DNA of 64,000 nucleotides from contig CM067067.1 of NCBI GenBank assembly GCA_033980235.1, positions 6,080,289-6,144,288 of the forward strand, written 5' to 3'. This stretch comes from Diadema setosum (taxonomy: Eukaryota > Echinodermata > Echinoidea > Diadematoida > Diadematidae). Shown here in pieces: positions 25,824 through 36,887 of the stretch (position 1 is the first letter of the stretch; each line of letters begins with the position of its first letter). The notes beneath the pieces are model-generated. The model was not told the origin of the DNA. It did no database searches and saw nothing but the letters and a program-made list of their open reading frames with translations. The translations under genes were made by a program, and so were the position numbers.

Positions 25824-28261
25824 CCTTGTGCATTAACTGTTCTAGGACATGTACTCATTACATATTTCATGGGTATCAACCCCTGTAAAGTCCATGACTT
25901 TGAGGTAACTGACATTGCTTTGTCACATAACAAACACTGATAAGTATACACTGTCTTTCCCCAGAACCTTACCATAAATAAATATCGATGTACTCCTATC
26001 GATGTAGTATGATCCCTTTAGCTATTGCTCCATCCCCCTGCAAATGTAGTTTATATAGTCATGAAAGACAGACACACCAACACACATACACCTACACACA
26101 TGGCAAAATTGCAAAATGTTCTGCCCCATGATGTCTATTTGCCCATGGTATGTGACAGGTTTATGGCAACAATGAAAGTCATCATGCTTTCTTGATAGCT
26201 TGGGAATTAGTTGCCTCCCTTCCCGCTTCCTTCTCTCTCTCTCTGTCACAATTAGATTTCAGGTCTCCCTCTCTCTCCCTCTCTTCCTCCCCCCCCCCCC
26301 CCCCCCTCATTGTATCTCTCTTTCTCTCTCTCCTCGCACTTGCATATAATACACATATGTCTGGCAGGAGCTCCAAGCATCCAGTACAGACTAATAAACA
26401 TTAGCAATCAAATGGCCAATTCACTGCAACAGCACCCAGCCATATCCTCACACACACTCCAGAGAATGGGGGAGAGATATAAGGAAGGGAGGGGATGGGG
26501 GGGGGTGGGGGTGGGGAGAGATAATACGAGAGCGGTGAGGCGAGATCTGAAAAGAAGAGCTCAGAGGAGAAAGGTGTAAGAGATAAACAGGGAAACACAA
26601 TGATGGCAAGAATGAGAGAAGGTAAAAAAAGGGAAAGAGGGAAGGAAGGAGTCTTTCATCTTTTTTTTAATTGGTTGCTATACTTGCTGTACTATTTCCA
26701 TTTCATTTGCTACAATGAAAAATGGAATGGGTGTTGCATCTGTGACCTTTATTGATTTCTCTATTTCCAAGAGAAGAAATCTTGTTTAAGGGAATCATCT
26801 ATGTTTGGTTGGACAGTAATATAAAATTGAATTGTTGTATTTGGTATTATTTGAATGGAAGTGAATAAATATCATTGAAAAAAGAAGAAGAAGTGAACAT
26901 ATGTGTATGAGGGAGAATGATGTATGTGTAAATGAAGAAAGGAGAGGGGGGGGGGGGGGGGTGGGGAGGAAGATAATGGAAAGAGGGGACAGAGCCTTGA
27001 GAAAGAGAAGCTACCCTGGCCTCACACATTTTACACGTATGTTTGCTGCGCCAGTTCACAGCAAACCTGGTATAAAAGCAAAGAGGGGAATCCCTGCTGG
27101 AAATTATTGATGCGGTTTTCCCAAATTCTGCAATTAGGAGAATGAATGGGATTACCTGGTGCACTGGCTCACTGCAGTGTAAATGCCGACAAGTGTGGGG
27201 ACTGCGAGGCATGGCCAACCATTCCTAGTTGGTATTGATTTTCCTACTTTCAAGACCATGTCACAAATCAATTTTTCTTCAGGCAAAATAAGTCAGAGTC
27301 ACATCAAATTACAAAAAAAAAAAAAAACAAAGCAAAAAAAAAAAATCCTTGTAAATCTCTTTCTCAATTGGCAGCCAATTGGTGATTTTTATCAATAAAC
27401 TGTACGTTTGCTGTGTCTTTTTCTTTTTCTTAATCACAACCACTGTATACAATGGGAAAAGGTGTGTGAAAAGATCTGTGAAGGGGTGATATACTATGCT
27501 GTATGCAATAAGAGAACATTGGGAACCTCAAGCTCAAGTCATACAGGATCTGGGGGAAACGAATGCACCCTAAGAGAATAGGTGATTTGATTGTATTCAC
27601 TGTGGTTTAATTGCTGAAAACATAATGTATAAACATGGTGCATCTCAACATACAATTAAGAATACATGAGCCAGGAATGTCAGGGGCTTTAATACAATGT
27701 AGCTGGTCACAGCCTCACCCAATACCAGGCACATATGATCAGCTTACACCTTTCTAATACACATATATGCAATTAGAAACCCTGTCAAAAATAATGTCAA
27801 ATGCATTTCCAGCACTCCCTTTCAATAATGCTAGATTCAAACAAATTACCATCAGCCAACAAATTGCATGAAGATGGTTAAAAAAAAGAAAAAGATCATC
27901 TTTAAATCTACTGTTAGCAACAGACGTATGACATCTGTGCTATGACAGCATATCTAACACTATGGTTGTGTAGTCACGTAACAAATGTCCATTTTCATCC
28001 AATCTGAATCTGTACAGCAAATGAATGCAAACACTTTTGATGTAGACAAAGACAATAAAACAAAAAGCAAGAGACTAAAAAAGAGACAAATCCTCAGACA
28101 ATGAGCATTTTCAGTGACCGCCCAGAGTTCCTTGACCTTTGAATAAGTATTTTGGTGGTCCATGAAAGACAACATACTGAATGAGAGTAAGCTGTATGCT
28201 GGTCTTTGCTGGGCCATGTTGATTCAACCTGTTTGTAGTGGTGATGGAAGGGTGGCTGTGT
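25824..28261. other. Non-genic stretch with CT, G and C tracts
   Basis: No exon is recognised. CT-rich and C-rich DNA lies at 26222-26335 (C23 near 26288-26310). G-rich runs with four or more G-tracts lie at 26486-26517 and 26942-26966. A-rich runs lie at 27312-27345. Open frames on the opposite strands are low-complexity. Confidence 0.6.
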
Positions 28262-28460
28262 GTGTGGGTGGGTGGGGGGGGGGGGGGTAGAGGGATGGAT
28301 ATGGGGTGGAGGGATGGGTATGGGGTGGGGGGATGGATATGGGGTAGGGAATGGGTATGGGGTAGGGAATGGATATGGGGCGGGGGATGGGTATGGGGTG
28401 GGGGATGGGTATGGGGTGGGGATGGGTATGGGGTGGGATGGGTGGAGAGGAAGGGGTGTG
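28262..28460 (+). repeat. G-rich minisatellite (GGGTATGGGGTGGGGAT type)
   Basis: About ten tandem units of 15-18 bp built on GGATGGGTATGGGGTGGG, preceded by a G14 run. Unit variants change GGGTATGGGG to GGATATGGGG. With dozens of GGG/GGGG tracts on one strand the array could form G-quadruplexes. All six frames are largely open because the unit lacks stops, giving spurious proline/histidine- or glycine-rich frames on both strands. Confidence 0.9.
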
Positions 28461-30399
28461 GGGATAATGACTGTGGTGAGACATGAGGAATCACTTTCAC
28501 ATCTACCATAGATGCCTGCTAGCCTGACAGGCAACAAGCAGGCAGGTCCGATCCCCAGGGGCACTGCACACCACCTACACACATCCCCACTGCTATGAAA
28601 TCAATCTGCCCACACACTCTGTTGTAGTCTTTAACTGTCCTTCATAACAAACAAGCCTTGATGATGCAATGCTGCCATAAAAAGAAAACCCCATCAAAAA
28701 AAATCTCTACAAGGCACAAAAATATAGTAGTCCCTGAGGCACTCATGGCATACACTGTCAAATTAAAAATCAGACGAAAACTACACGTCACATCACATAA
28801 ACACTGTCTCGTATTTATCTGGGGCTCACATAAAGTGAAGGCAGTAGTGCTTTTTTTTTTTCCTCGCCAACAATACGCCCAAGCCTGCCCACGCACGTCT
28901 GTCCCCAGTTCCACAAAATTTTCTTCTTCACGGACAACATCGACACCAGTTGCACAAACAGTTCTTTCAAGCATTCCAATTTCCTGCATGATCATTCTCA
29001 ACCTGTGTTTCATCCCTTTTTTTAAAGCACTATAAACACTAAAAAGGCACATGGAGATTGAATGGCTGTGATTGTAAAATTGTTGTGATATTTTATTGAT
29101 AGCATTGTGGTGAAATAGTAGGAGAGTCTACCCATGGCATTTCAAATCGAAAAGTCACTGCTGTCTGTGTCTAGTTATCATTACTAGTATCATGACTGGG
29201 AGAAATACGAAAATGGGATTTGTGTTGGCAGTTATTTGTTTTAGTTTGGAGATGGATGAGAAGGAACACATTTCCAGTCTAACATACATGTACATTCTTC
29301 AACCCTGGAAAAAAAAAAACACACCTGATTTTGTTCAACAATGCTTGTGCACTTTAATCACACGCTTCAATGTGCCACACTAAATGCCTAGCCCTACAAA
29401 ACTGTGAAATCTTTCACTACATACTGATTGGATGAAATCGAACACTCGTGATAACTGTGTCTGCTGCAGAGATATCTACTGTGCAACAATATTCTAATAA
29501 CTGTATCATTATATACATACCAGAGGACTGCATGGTTTATCTTAATCACAAGCAACTGACATGTACACTAGCCATGTGCCTTGACTGTAATACATAAAAG
29601 CTACCACAGCTGTGAGATAACTTTATAGTTGTTGGTCTTATCTTCATTAGATATCAAAATTGTGTGCAGCAGATTTTGGCTCTCGGATGGGATGCGTGAC
29701 TGGAAATATCACTTCAGTTGATATGTTTACATGCTCTATGTGTAGTCACATAATTATATAGAGCAAAATGTCACGTTTCAGAGCACAATGTAGATTTATA
29801 TACATGACTGGACATCAGTCTTGTAGTGACAGAGAATAGATCGATAGAGATAGGAAATAGATCACTGTACCTCAGTGCATGTAGTCAGACTTACCTATCT
29901 CATTCACGAACTTAACTACATGTATCTCAATTCATTACCATTATTTAGTGTACAATCTGTATGCACACATCTACAGATAGGGTGCATGCTATCTGTTTCA
30001 TTTGCTTATATGAGCAGCACACAGAATTCCAACCAGCTTAGAATGAGAATTCTACAAACTTGTACTTTCATGTTTTGTTTTGTGTGTGTCAGTGGGAGGG
30101 GGTATTCAGTAGTATCCCACCCATTAACAGCATGCAGTCAGTTACAGTATGCTGTGATTACTATTACAGCTCAGATCCATCACTCTCGAAAGGCACAACG
30201 CACACATACATTTTGCTTTGGGTCGGGACTGAGAGCAGAGCGCTCAGTTCCACCCCACAACCCATACACTCTCCCACTTGAGGGCAGGGAACCATTGTAG
30301 CATAGCAACGTTGGTAGAGTAGATAAAATGCATCCTGATCTAAACCATCTTACCTCACACACCAGTCAGTCACACCCGAACTCTCCTGCAGGCATTTTA
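28461..30399. other. Non-genic stretch; one weak coding candidate inside
   Basis: The only part worth note is 28642-29052, where both strands stay open for 125-136 codons. On the minus strand the middle segment EIGMLERTVCATGVDVVREE has protein-like composition, but I recognise no domain and the rest is poly-A/T-influenced. The remainder is AT-rich DNA with no RNA gene or transposon ends seen. Confidence 0.45.
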
Positions 30400-31265
30400 C
30401 GGTAGCATCCAGAGAAAAGAGTATGGGGAAGAATAGAGAGCACTCACCAACAGCCACTTCGACATTCAATGGCGTCCTCAAATCAAGTCAATTTATCCTC
30501 CGTGAGAGCAGGAGAGGCATTTTTAATAGCAAACCACCTGGCTGTGTGTGCATGTGTGTGCGTTACGTCCTGTGTTTTGATTGTGATTTCCTCCTCCTCC
30601 CGTGCCTCGCTGTGAAAAGCGATGCCACTGCAATGCCAGTGTCCATTCACACGCGATATCAGCCAGTGTAATGCAGCCCCGAATGGTGGCAGTGTATGTG
30701 TGCCACTCAGTGCAGCCTCCTTGCTGCTCAGTATCTATTAACCTTCCCGGGCAATCAAGCCACACCATTACACACGGCGAGAAGCTTTCATTCGGGGGAG
30801 AAGTCTTCCTCGGTAGCTGGTTGCCGACCCAAATGCCGTAACTCCAGCAACAAGGAGGATGAAATGAGAGCCGAGGAATGGAAGGATCATGCTCCGAGTG
30901 GGGGAGAATAAAGGTCAGAGAGCGCATGCCTAAATGTCAAATAATCACACTGATCTGCGGCCGCTTGTTACTCCCACACATTTCTGTGCCACACAAGGCT
31001 AAGAGGCACCTTGCACGCCGAGTGAATAGGGAATGCCGGGCCGGCATAATGTCTGCGGCTTCATTAGACAGCATTCAATTTATACAATGACTGAATGAAC
31101 AAGATGACTGCGGCACACAGACATGGCCGACACCAGAGGCATTCTCGATCATCCTCCTCCGCATCCCAGCGAGGAACAGGTAGCAGAGGATGAAGGGGGA
31201 TGGAGGTCACACTCTCTTCTCTTTTTGTTGCACTGTCCGTCGCTGCCATAAACATCAACATCACG
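30400..31265. promoter_or_regulatory. Largest GC-rich island, possible regulatory region or unrecognised exon
   Basis: Some 860 bp with clearly higher GC and CpG than the flanks, no transposon ends and little simple repeat. It has short GC words such as CTGCGGCCGC, GCCGGGCCGGC and TTCCCGGG. Overlapping frames of 70-134 codons occur on both strands, but none carries a known domain, and the two-strand openness is what GC enrichment alone produces. The sequence would suit a CpG-rich promoter, a conserved non-coding block or a 5' UTR exon. I cannot choose between these. Confidence 0.3.
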
Positions 31266-33244
31266 CCATTGTGCCTGTTTTACACGATGAGTAAATCAAA
31301 TCAGTATCTCTGACACTGCTGCCAGCATTACCATTCAGAGAGTTTGGCTAAAAACCATGTCATCCGCTCTACATGTCACTTGTATCTAAGTTAAACTTGC
31401 AAGAAGATAGATAGTATAATCCGATTTTACACATGAGAAACTGTATGAAGCAAGTAGTCGTGCCAAGTTTGATTAGAATTACACTGCAGTTTGATTCAGT
31501 AGCATATACTGATCTGACACAAGGCAAGGACACTATATTTATGACAGCACTCATGTAAAATAAGCTATGAAACCTGTACACATCCACATATTAAGTGAAA
31601 TAACAAATTTAGGAAATGATCTCTTGTCGGGGGGGGGGGGGGTTACCACATGTTAGTCTTATTCTGAAGTTAATGACATATGGATGACAGCCACATATTA
31701 AAGGAGAACATACAATATATACCTTGGAAACAACAAATTTGCATTTAATTAGAAAGTGTGTGAGTGATGAATCAACATAAATCATCAACCTAATATCCAA
31801 ATGGGTAAGATCATGTGGTTTTATTTCACTTTTTAGTGTTATTCTTGTCTCCTGAAGAACAAATCAGATCAAAAGATGACATATTTTTCTGTTCAAATTA
31901 TGTTTTATCCATTATGTCTATATATATGAACTTCTTCACATCACGGGGTTTAAAATCAAACACCTGAATATTTCCAAATTCATATTTGTGCATCACAAAA
32001 AAAAATATAAATAATGTGAAAATAAACAATTTTATTGCACTCCTCAAACATAACTTCTTTCCTAGAAAACAAACTATTGCAGGTTGGCTGGTCAAAGTGA
32101 TTGCGTGAATGGCAGTTCCTTCATTTAAATGCACCGCCGCCGACTTCGTCGAAGATAAGAATTATTACAATGACGAGGGGAAAGTGATGCCTAGGTCTCG
32201 ATTCCACTCACAGGCTAGACAAAAATCATAATTTTATCCACGCAGACAAGAAAGTGGACTGTACAAAGTGGCATCACTGTTGTACGGCCATGACATATGT
32301 ACAATACTTAACATTGATTTAATACTAATTAACATTTTTACATTGGTTGTTTCTATCCCTAATTCACATTTCAGAACTATTTTGAAGCACTTAAGCTGGG
32401 TTTTTGTTTCATCTGCATATGGTAAATAATGCCTTTAATCTGCACTTTCGACACAATTACCTTTGAGAAAACAAATCAAAAAGAAATTGAAAGATTTGTA
32501 TTTTAAAAAAAAAGACCTAAACCGAGTATACACAGTTTGTGTTTCTTGTGACATCGGGACTTCCAAGGCACATTAAAATTGCCTGTAAGCCAGGTTTTAG
32601 AGGGTTTCTTTTTTGCAACACTCACCAACTTAGCCAGAATCATTATGACAATTATGAAATCTTGGAATAGACAATATTACGGCAAACATGCAGCAATCAC
32701 CTTTTGAGTCTTGGGTCCCAGGGGCAATGTGTAATGCATGCACTAGGACACAGTCAGAATGGCAATTAGTGCAGTCATGATGGAGTTTATATACCACATT
32801 ATAATGAGCGGAACATAAAAGTAACATCACAATGTACTACTGGTTTTAAAAACCTCTCTGCTACTTTGACAACTTTTGGTGTACTGGTAATCTGCCTGGT
32901 TAGTGTACATGCAAGTTAATTAACTTTTATTAATTAAGGAGTTTTCACAGACTGCACAGAAAATATTATTTTAAAGACTGCAGATGCAGAGCCCTGTCAC
33001 AACACACCAACTCAGAACAATACAACCTCCCTACCCCCCTTTCACTGTTTTCCTGTTCATTTTACAATCAACTAGACTGTTCATTCCATATAACTTGATG
33101 AACACTACTTTTCAACAGTTGACATCTAGCTGGATATTTGATTTGACAGAGATGTGACGATATAAGGGGACATTGACATGTGCCAGGCTTATACGTGTTT
33201 GTATATCTAACATGCTGAGCAAATTTCCCTTCTTACAAGGGGCC
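31266..33244. other. Non-genic stretch
   Basis: AT-rich sequence with a G13 run at about 31630-31642 and no recognisable exon, RNA gene or complete transposon. Confidence 0.55.
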
Positions 33245-33765
33245 TATCTCACTGGAGGAGACTTTGCCATGACCGCCGCTAACTGATCAGTCGCCCCGAC
33301 TTGTGCGACTCTGAAGATAAAAAAATGGCTTGCGCTTTCACCAAGAAGGCGACTCCGGGGGATGTCCAAAAAATCTCACAAAAAGGCAACAATGAATTTG
33401 CCCGGAAGAAGTGGAGACATTGCCACGTCTTCTCAGTAGCACCTCGACGTCTCTGCAATGCCTCCAATAGGTCACCAATGGGTCTCCGCAAGGTCGAAGA
33501 GATGTCATGGAGACCGCATAAGACAAAATTAGTCTCCATGACTTGGCTGTGAATAAGGAGATGTCATACAGACATCTCAGAGACCAGCTGGAGATTGGAA
33601 TAAGTCTCCTGAAAAAGTCGAACATGTTCAATTCTCTCGCGACTCCACAGAGACCAGGCTTATCTCTAGGAGATGCATTGTGGAGATATCTCTGCGACCA
33701 CTCCTTGACCAATTGAGACTTGAGTCACTACCAAGTCACCACCTAGTCTATAAGCTAGTGAGATA
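33245..33765. mobile_element. GAGAC/GTCTC-rich repeat element, about 521 bp
   Basis: The left end TATCTCACTGG and the right end read inward, TATCTCACTAG, form a short inverted repeat. Between them GTCTC or GAGAC occurs about ten times in both orientations (for example GTCTCCGC, GAGACCAG). The block is GC-richer than the flanks and CpG-containing. No target duplication is resolved. Frames of 83-124 codons on both strands have no recognised domain. I infer an unclassified interspersed element. Confidence 0.5.
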
Positions 33766-34384
33766 CTCACTTAATAGATTAGAGAAAAGTGAAAAAAAGA
33801 TGGTACCTCCAACAATCTTGCAGATTTTGTATGAATCAGACTTGAAAGAGATTAATGATAATAGTGGATATGACTGACTAAGATTCATTACAGCCTTCTT
33901 ATTGTTTATTTGTTTCTTTCTATGCTATTTGTTTGTCAGATGCTACCTCTACCCAGGTCAAACTGGTTTCTTGATACATTACTTTTAAAAGTGCAGTTGT
34001 CAGCGTTCAAATCTGTGGAAAACAGTCAAGATGACTCATGTGAATCAACTGCTATTATGCCACCACACAGTCAACAGTAAAACACTTCCAGGAAACCATA
34101 TGATCCTAATGATAAAGATGGGGTATTAACAATCATGGTGGTGCAATTTTCAATTTCAGGTCATGGCTTTAAAACACACAAAACTCTGAACTGCATGGGG
34201 AAACAGTCTACATGGCTGTTCATTAAGAAGCCATATTGTGATAAGTCTACACAACAATAACACCAATCTGAGGAATTAATTAGAGAGAAAAAGCACTGCT
34301 GATGTGACCTAAGTTCTAATTGTAATGACAAAGATCATTCACACCATCGAGGATATTATCTTCAACAGAAAAGAAAAACCAACA
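33766..34384. other. Non-genic stretch
   Basis: AT-rich DNA with nothing recognisable before the AT-rich LINE tail begins. Confidence 0.55.
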
Positions 34385-35262
34385 ACAACAATAATGATAT
34401 TGATAATAATAATAACAATAACTATAATAATACAGTGCTTCTATAGTGCACTTCACTGCTATTGACTGCATCTCTACATATTTTACCTAGGGACAATAGA
34501 TAAAAGAGACATCTAGATGAGTACTATAAAATGCAAACATACAATTGACTCATTCAAAATGTTTTTGACGCAAGTATGTTTTCAGTCACAGTTTTGAAAT
34601 TTGAAGATGTGGCTTACTCATTTTAGTAAGATGGAATAGAATCAAAATAAATTTTTCGAAATAAGTATGTTTTCAGTACTTTTTTGGAATTTGAAGATGT
34701 GGCTTACTCATTTAAAGTCATAATTTACCATTTGCAGATGAGACAAAAATCCAACATTAGTGCTTTAAAATAGTTCTAAAATGTGAGTTACGGATAGAAA
34801 CAACCACCGTAAAAATTTGAATCCGTATAATCAATGTTAACCCGTTGAGGACGAGTCCCGAGTATACTCGGGCAGGTGTCTATGGGAAATGCGTGTTGTA
34901 GCAAAATCAGTCCGTCCTCAACGGGTTAAGTATTGTTAAATACACAAAATGTGAACAATAGCTATAATAAGAATGCTTCCAGACAAACCCTCTACAGTTA
35001 TGGTTTATTGAGAAAAATACTGATATCTCCTTATATTTTAGGCTTCATTGGGAAAATTTTATATGGTAGAATGTTTTGTGATACAACAGACCTATACATT
35101 ATGCATCAAATGTGATATCTTGAACACTTTTTAAATCACTGCTGCCAAAGGTAAACTGGACCTTTTGTAAGATGGAATAGAATTCCAAAGCGGAGGGGCA
35201 GTGCCAGCAAATGAACGCTTTTCATAAAACTTGGTCTGAATAACAGGAAAATACAGTTTAGG
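34385..35262 (-). mobile_element. Non-LTR (LINE) retrotransposon 3' end, minus strand
   Basis: On the minus strand a frame from about 35262 to a stop near 35131 contains KFYEKRSFAGTAPPLWNSIP. The SFAxxAPxLWNSLP block is a hallmark of the C-terminus of CR1/L2/Jockey-type reverse transcriptase ORFs. Downstream (leftward) is a 3' UTR ending in TGCACTATAGAAGCACTG and a TTATTA-rich tail at about 34385-34440. The 3' UTR holds a tandem duplication: AAGATGTGGCTTACTCATTT appears near 34603 and 34697. The TTAA element at 34841-34925 has inserted into it. Catalytic RT motifs are absent. Confidence 0.72.
34841..34925. mobile_element. 85-bp TTAA-flanked piggyBac-like MITE
   Basis: Perfect 13-bp inverted ends CCCGTTGAGGACG / CGTCCTCAACGGG are flanked by TTAA at 34837-34840 and 34926-34929. 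This is the canonical piggyBac arrangement (CCC start, TTAA target). An internal 16-bp palindrome CCCGAGTATACTCGGG lies at 34857-34872. It sits inside the 3' UTR of the minus-strand LINE, so it inserted later. A diverged relative lies at 49891-49979. Confidence 0.85.
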
Positions 35263-36632
35263 ATGGGTAAACCATGAGGCAATTCACGATGAGAACACAC
35301 ACACTCCTGTCTTCAATTTGTAGATTATGTACCAATGCTGCTGTACATGCCATTAACATATTGTGAGATGCACAATTGTATGACTGATTACAGGCGTATG
35401 TTGACCTGACCATTACTGCAATATCGGAACCACTCAGGGTTATGCTACTATGTTCCCCCTATTGGATTCAAGTCAGCTCATGCCATGTTATTTGATGGGG
35501 CAGGGTTACACTGAACGCCTTATGAAACAGCCAGCTTCCACTGCATCGAAAGTACACCACCAACGCAGTAAAAACTAATAATGCACACATTGTATTACAT
35601 ATAGAGTAATTGTATCCTATACTCTGAAAATTTCTTTTCTTGTGATGCCTCTATGGTTACAGATTTGATCTGACATCATTTCTGTTGTGCACATCTCTGC
35701 AACTTGCCATTCAAAAGGAATGATTAAAATGAACACATTTTATAGGTCAAGCATGATTATTTTCTATCTAGGAAATTAAACAGGGGATAGTCACACTGAG
35801 GTTTCCTCGTAAGAAGTACAACTTTGACATTTTTGCGTAAAACCGGTGGATTTCTCCATCACTCCTTGACATCTGACTGAAACCCACTCCATAAACCACT
35901 GACCCGTTTATTTTTTTTTCCTTTGAAAAATATGAAAGGGCACACCCTTTAAAATTAGCTACCTAGTTGAACAGAAAAGTCATCCTCAACAGTTATGCCT
36001 TGCGCTTCAACTCCCACGGATGCTGTTCTTGGTAATTCCATGCATCTACTTAAGCCCCCGTACTATTTAGACTTGTGCCTTCTCTGCGGGAATAGAAAAT
36101 AACAAAGGTATTAGCGCGCAGGGAGTGGGCAAAATTTGACAGTACACTATGAAGTTGCCCTGTTGCATAAACAAAACGTGATGTCATATACAGTTATAGA
36201 GCTGGCATCAACTTTCTAATAATAACTCACCACGCAGTTTGACTGCACCTACCATTACAGGTGGTTTAGATATTATGCTTTTGATAGAATGCACACAAAT
36301 TCTGGTGTACATCGTATAGGCACATCTCACTGGTGTAGAATAACTACGAATGAATACAAACTGAATCAGTGTCCATCAGGCACACACCGATTACATTCCT
36401 AGTTTCATATATTTGATGTTCAATTCTGATGAGAAAGGTCCAGGACAATTCAGCAATAATGCTGGGTAGTCCACAACTTGAAAATTTAGCATGCTGCATC
36501 TTTAAAGACTAACAACATCAGATAAACTATAGGGCCTACTGACAGACAAGCCATAGAAAGCAATGATAAAGTCACAGGTCAATTAGAATTTTAACTCATA
36601 AACAGAAAGTAATGGCAATCCTCTTTCAAGTA
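35263..36632. other. Non-genic stretch
   Basis: AT-rich, no recognisable exon or RNA gene. Confidence 0.55.
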
Positions 36633-36646
36633 CGACTTTTATTCTG

Positions 36647-36840
36647 AAAGCGTGTAAATTAAATCTGTTCGACTGGACTTACTTGTGAAAATCACGGAGA
36701 AAACTCCGTGATGCTCGCCGTGATGGAGAATGCTCGCCAGCCAGACAGAGCTGAAGAAGTGACTCGGACGAGTCACGAAACTGTTTTCTCCGTGATTTTC
36801 ACAAGTAAGTCCAGTCGAACAGATTTAATTTACACGCTTT
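36647..36840. mobile_element. Foldback with perfect 58-bp arms
   Basis: Arms 36647-36704 and 36783-36840 are perfect inverted complements over 58 bp (starting AAAGCGTGTAAATTAAATCT). The 78-bp loop contains two GCTCGCC copies and a 7-bp hairpin GTGACTC/GAGTCAC (36759-36765, 36770-36776). A 14-bp direct repeat CGACTTTTATTCTG abuts the left arm (36633-36646) and recurs at 36874-36887, 33 bp past the right arm, so the mobile unit may include those 33 bp. Perfect arms imply youth or arm conversion. No coding capacity. Confidence 0.8.
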
Positions 36841-36887
36841 TAGCATACTACCTGGATGAATCAAAATCTACATCGACTTTTATTCTG

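Noticed and set aside
28224..28582. Proline/histidine-rich and glycine/tryptophan-rich frames on both strands
   Set aside because: All are translations of the G-rich minisatellite, whose unit has no stop codon in several frames.
30523..30927. 134-codon minus-strand frame in the GC-rich island
   Set aside because: Several overlapping frames are open on both strands, as expected from GC content; no domain or splice-bounded exon is seen.
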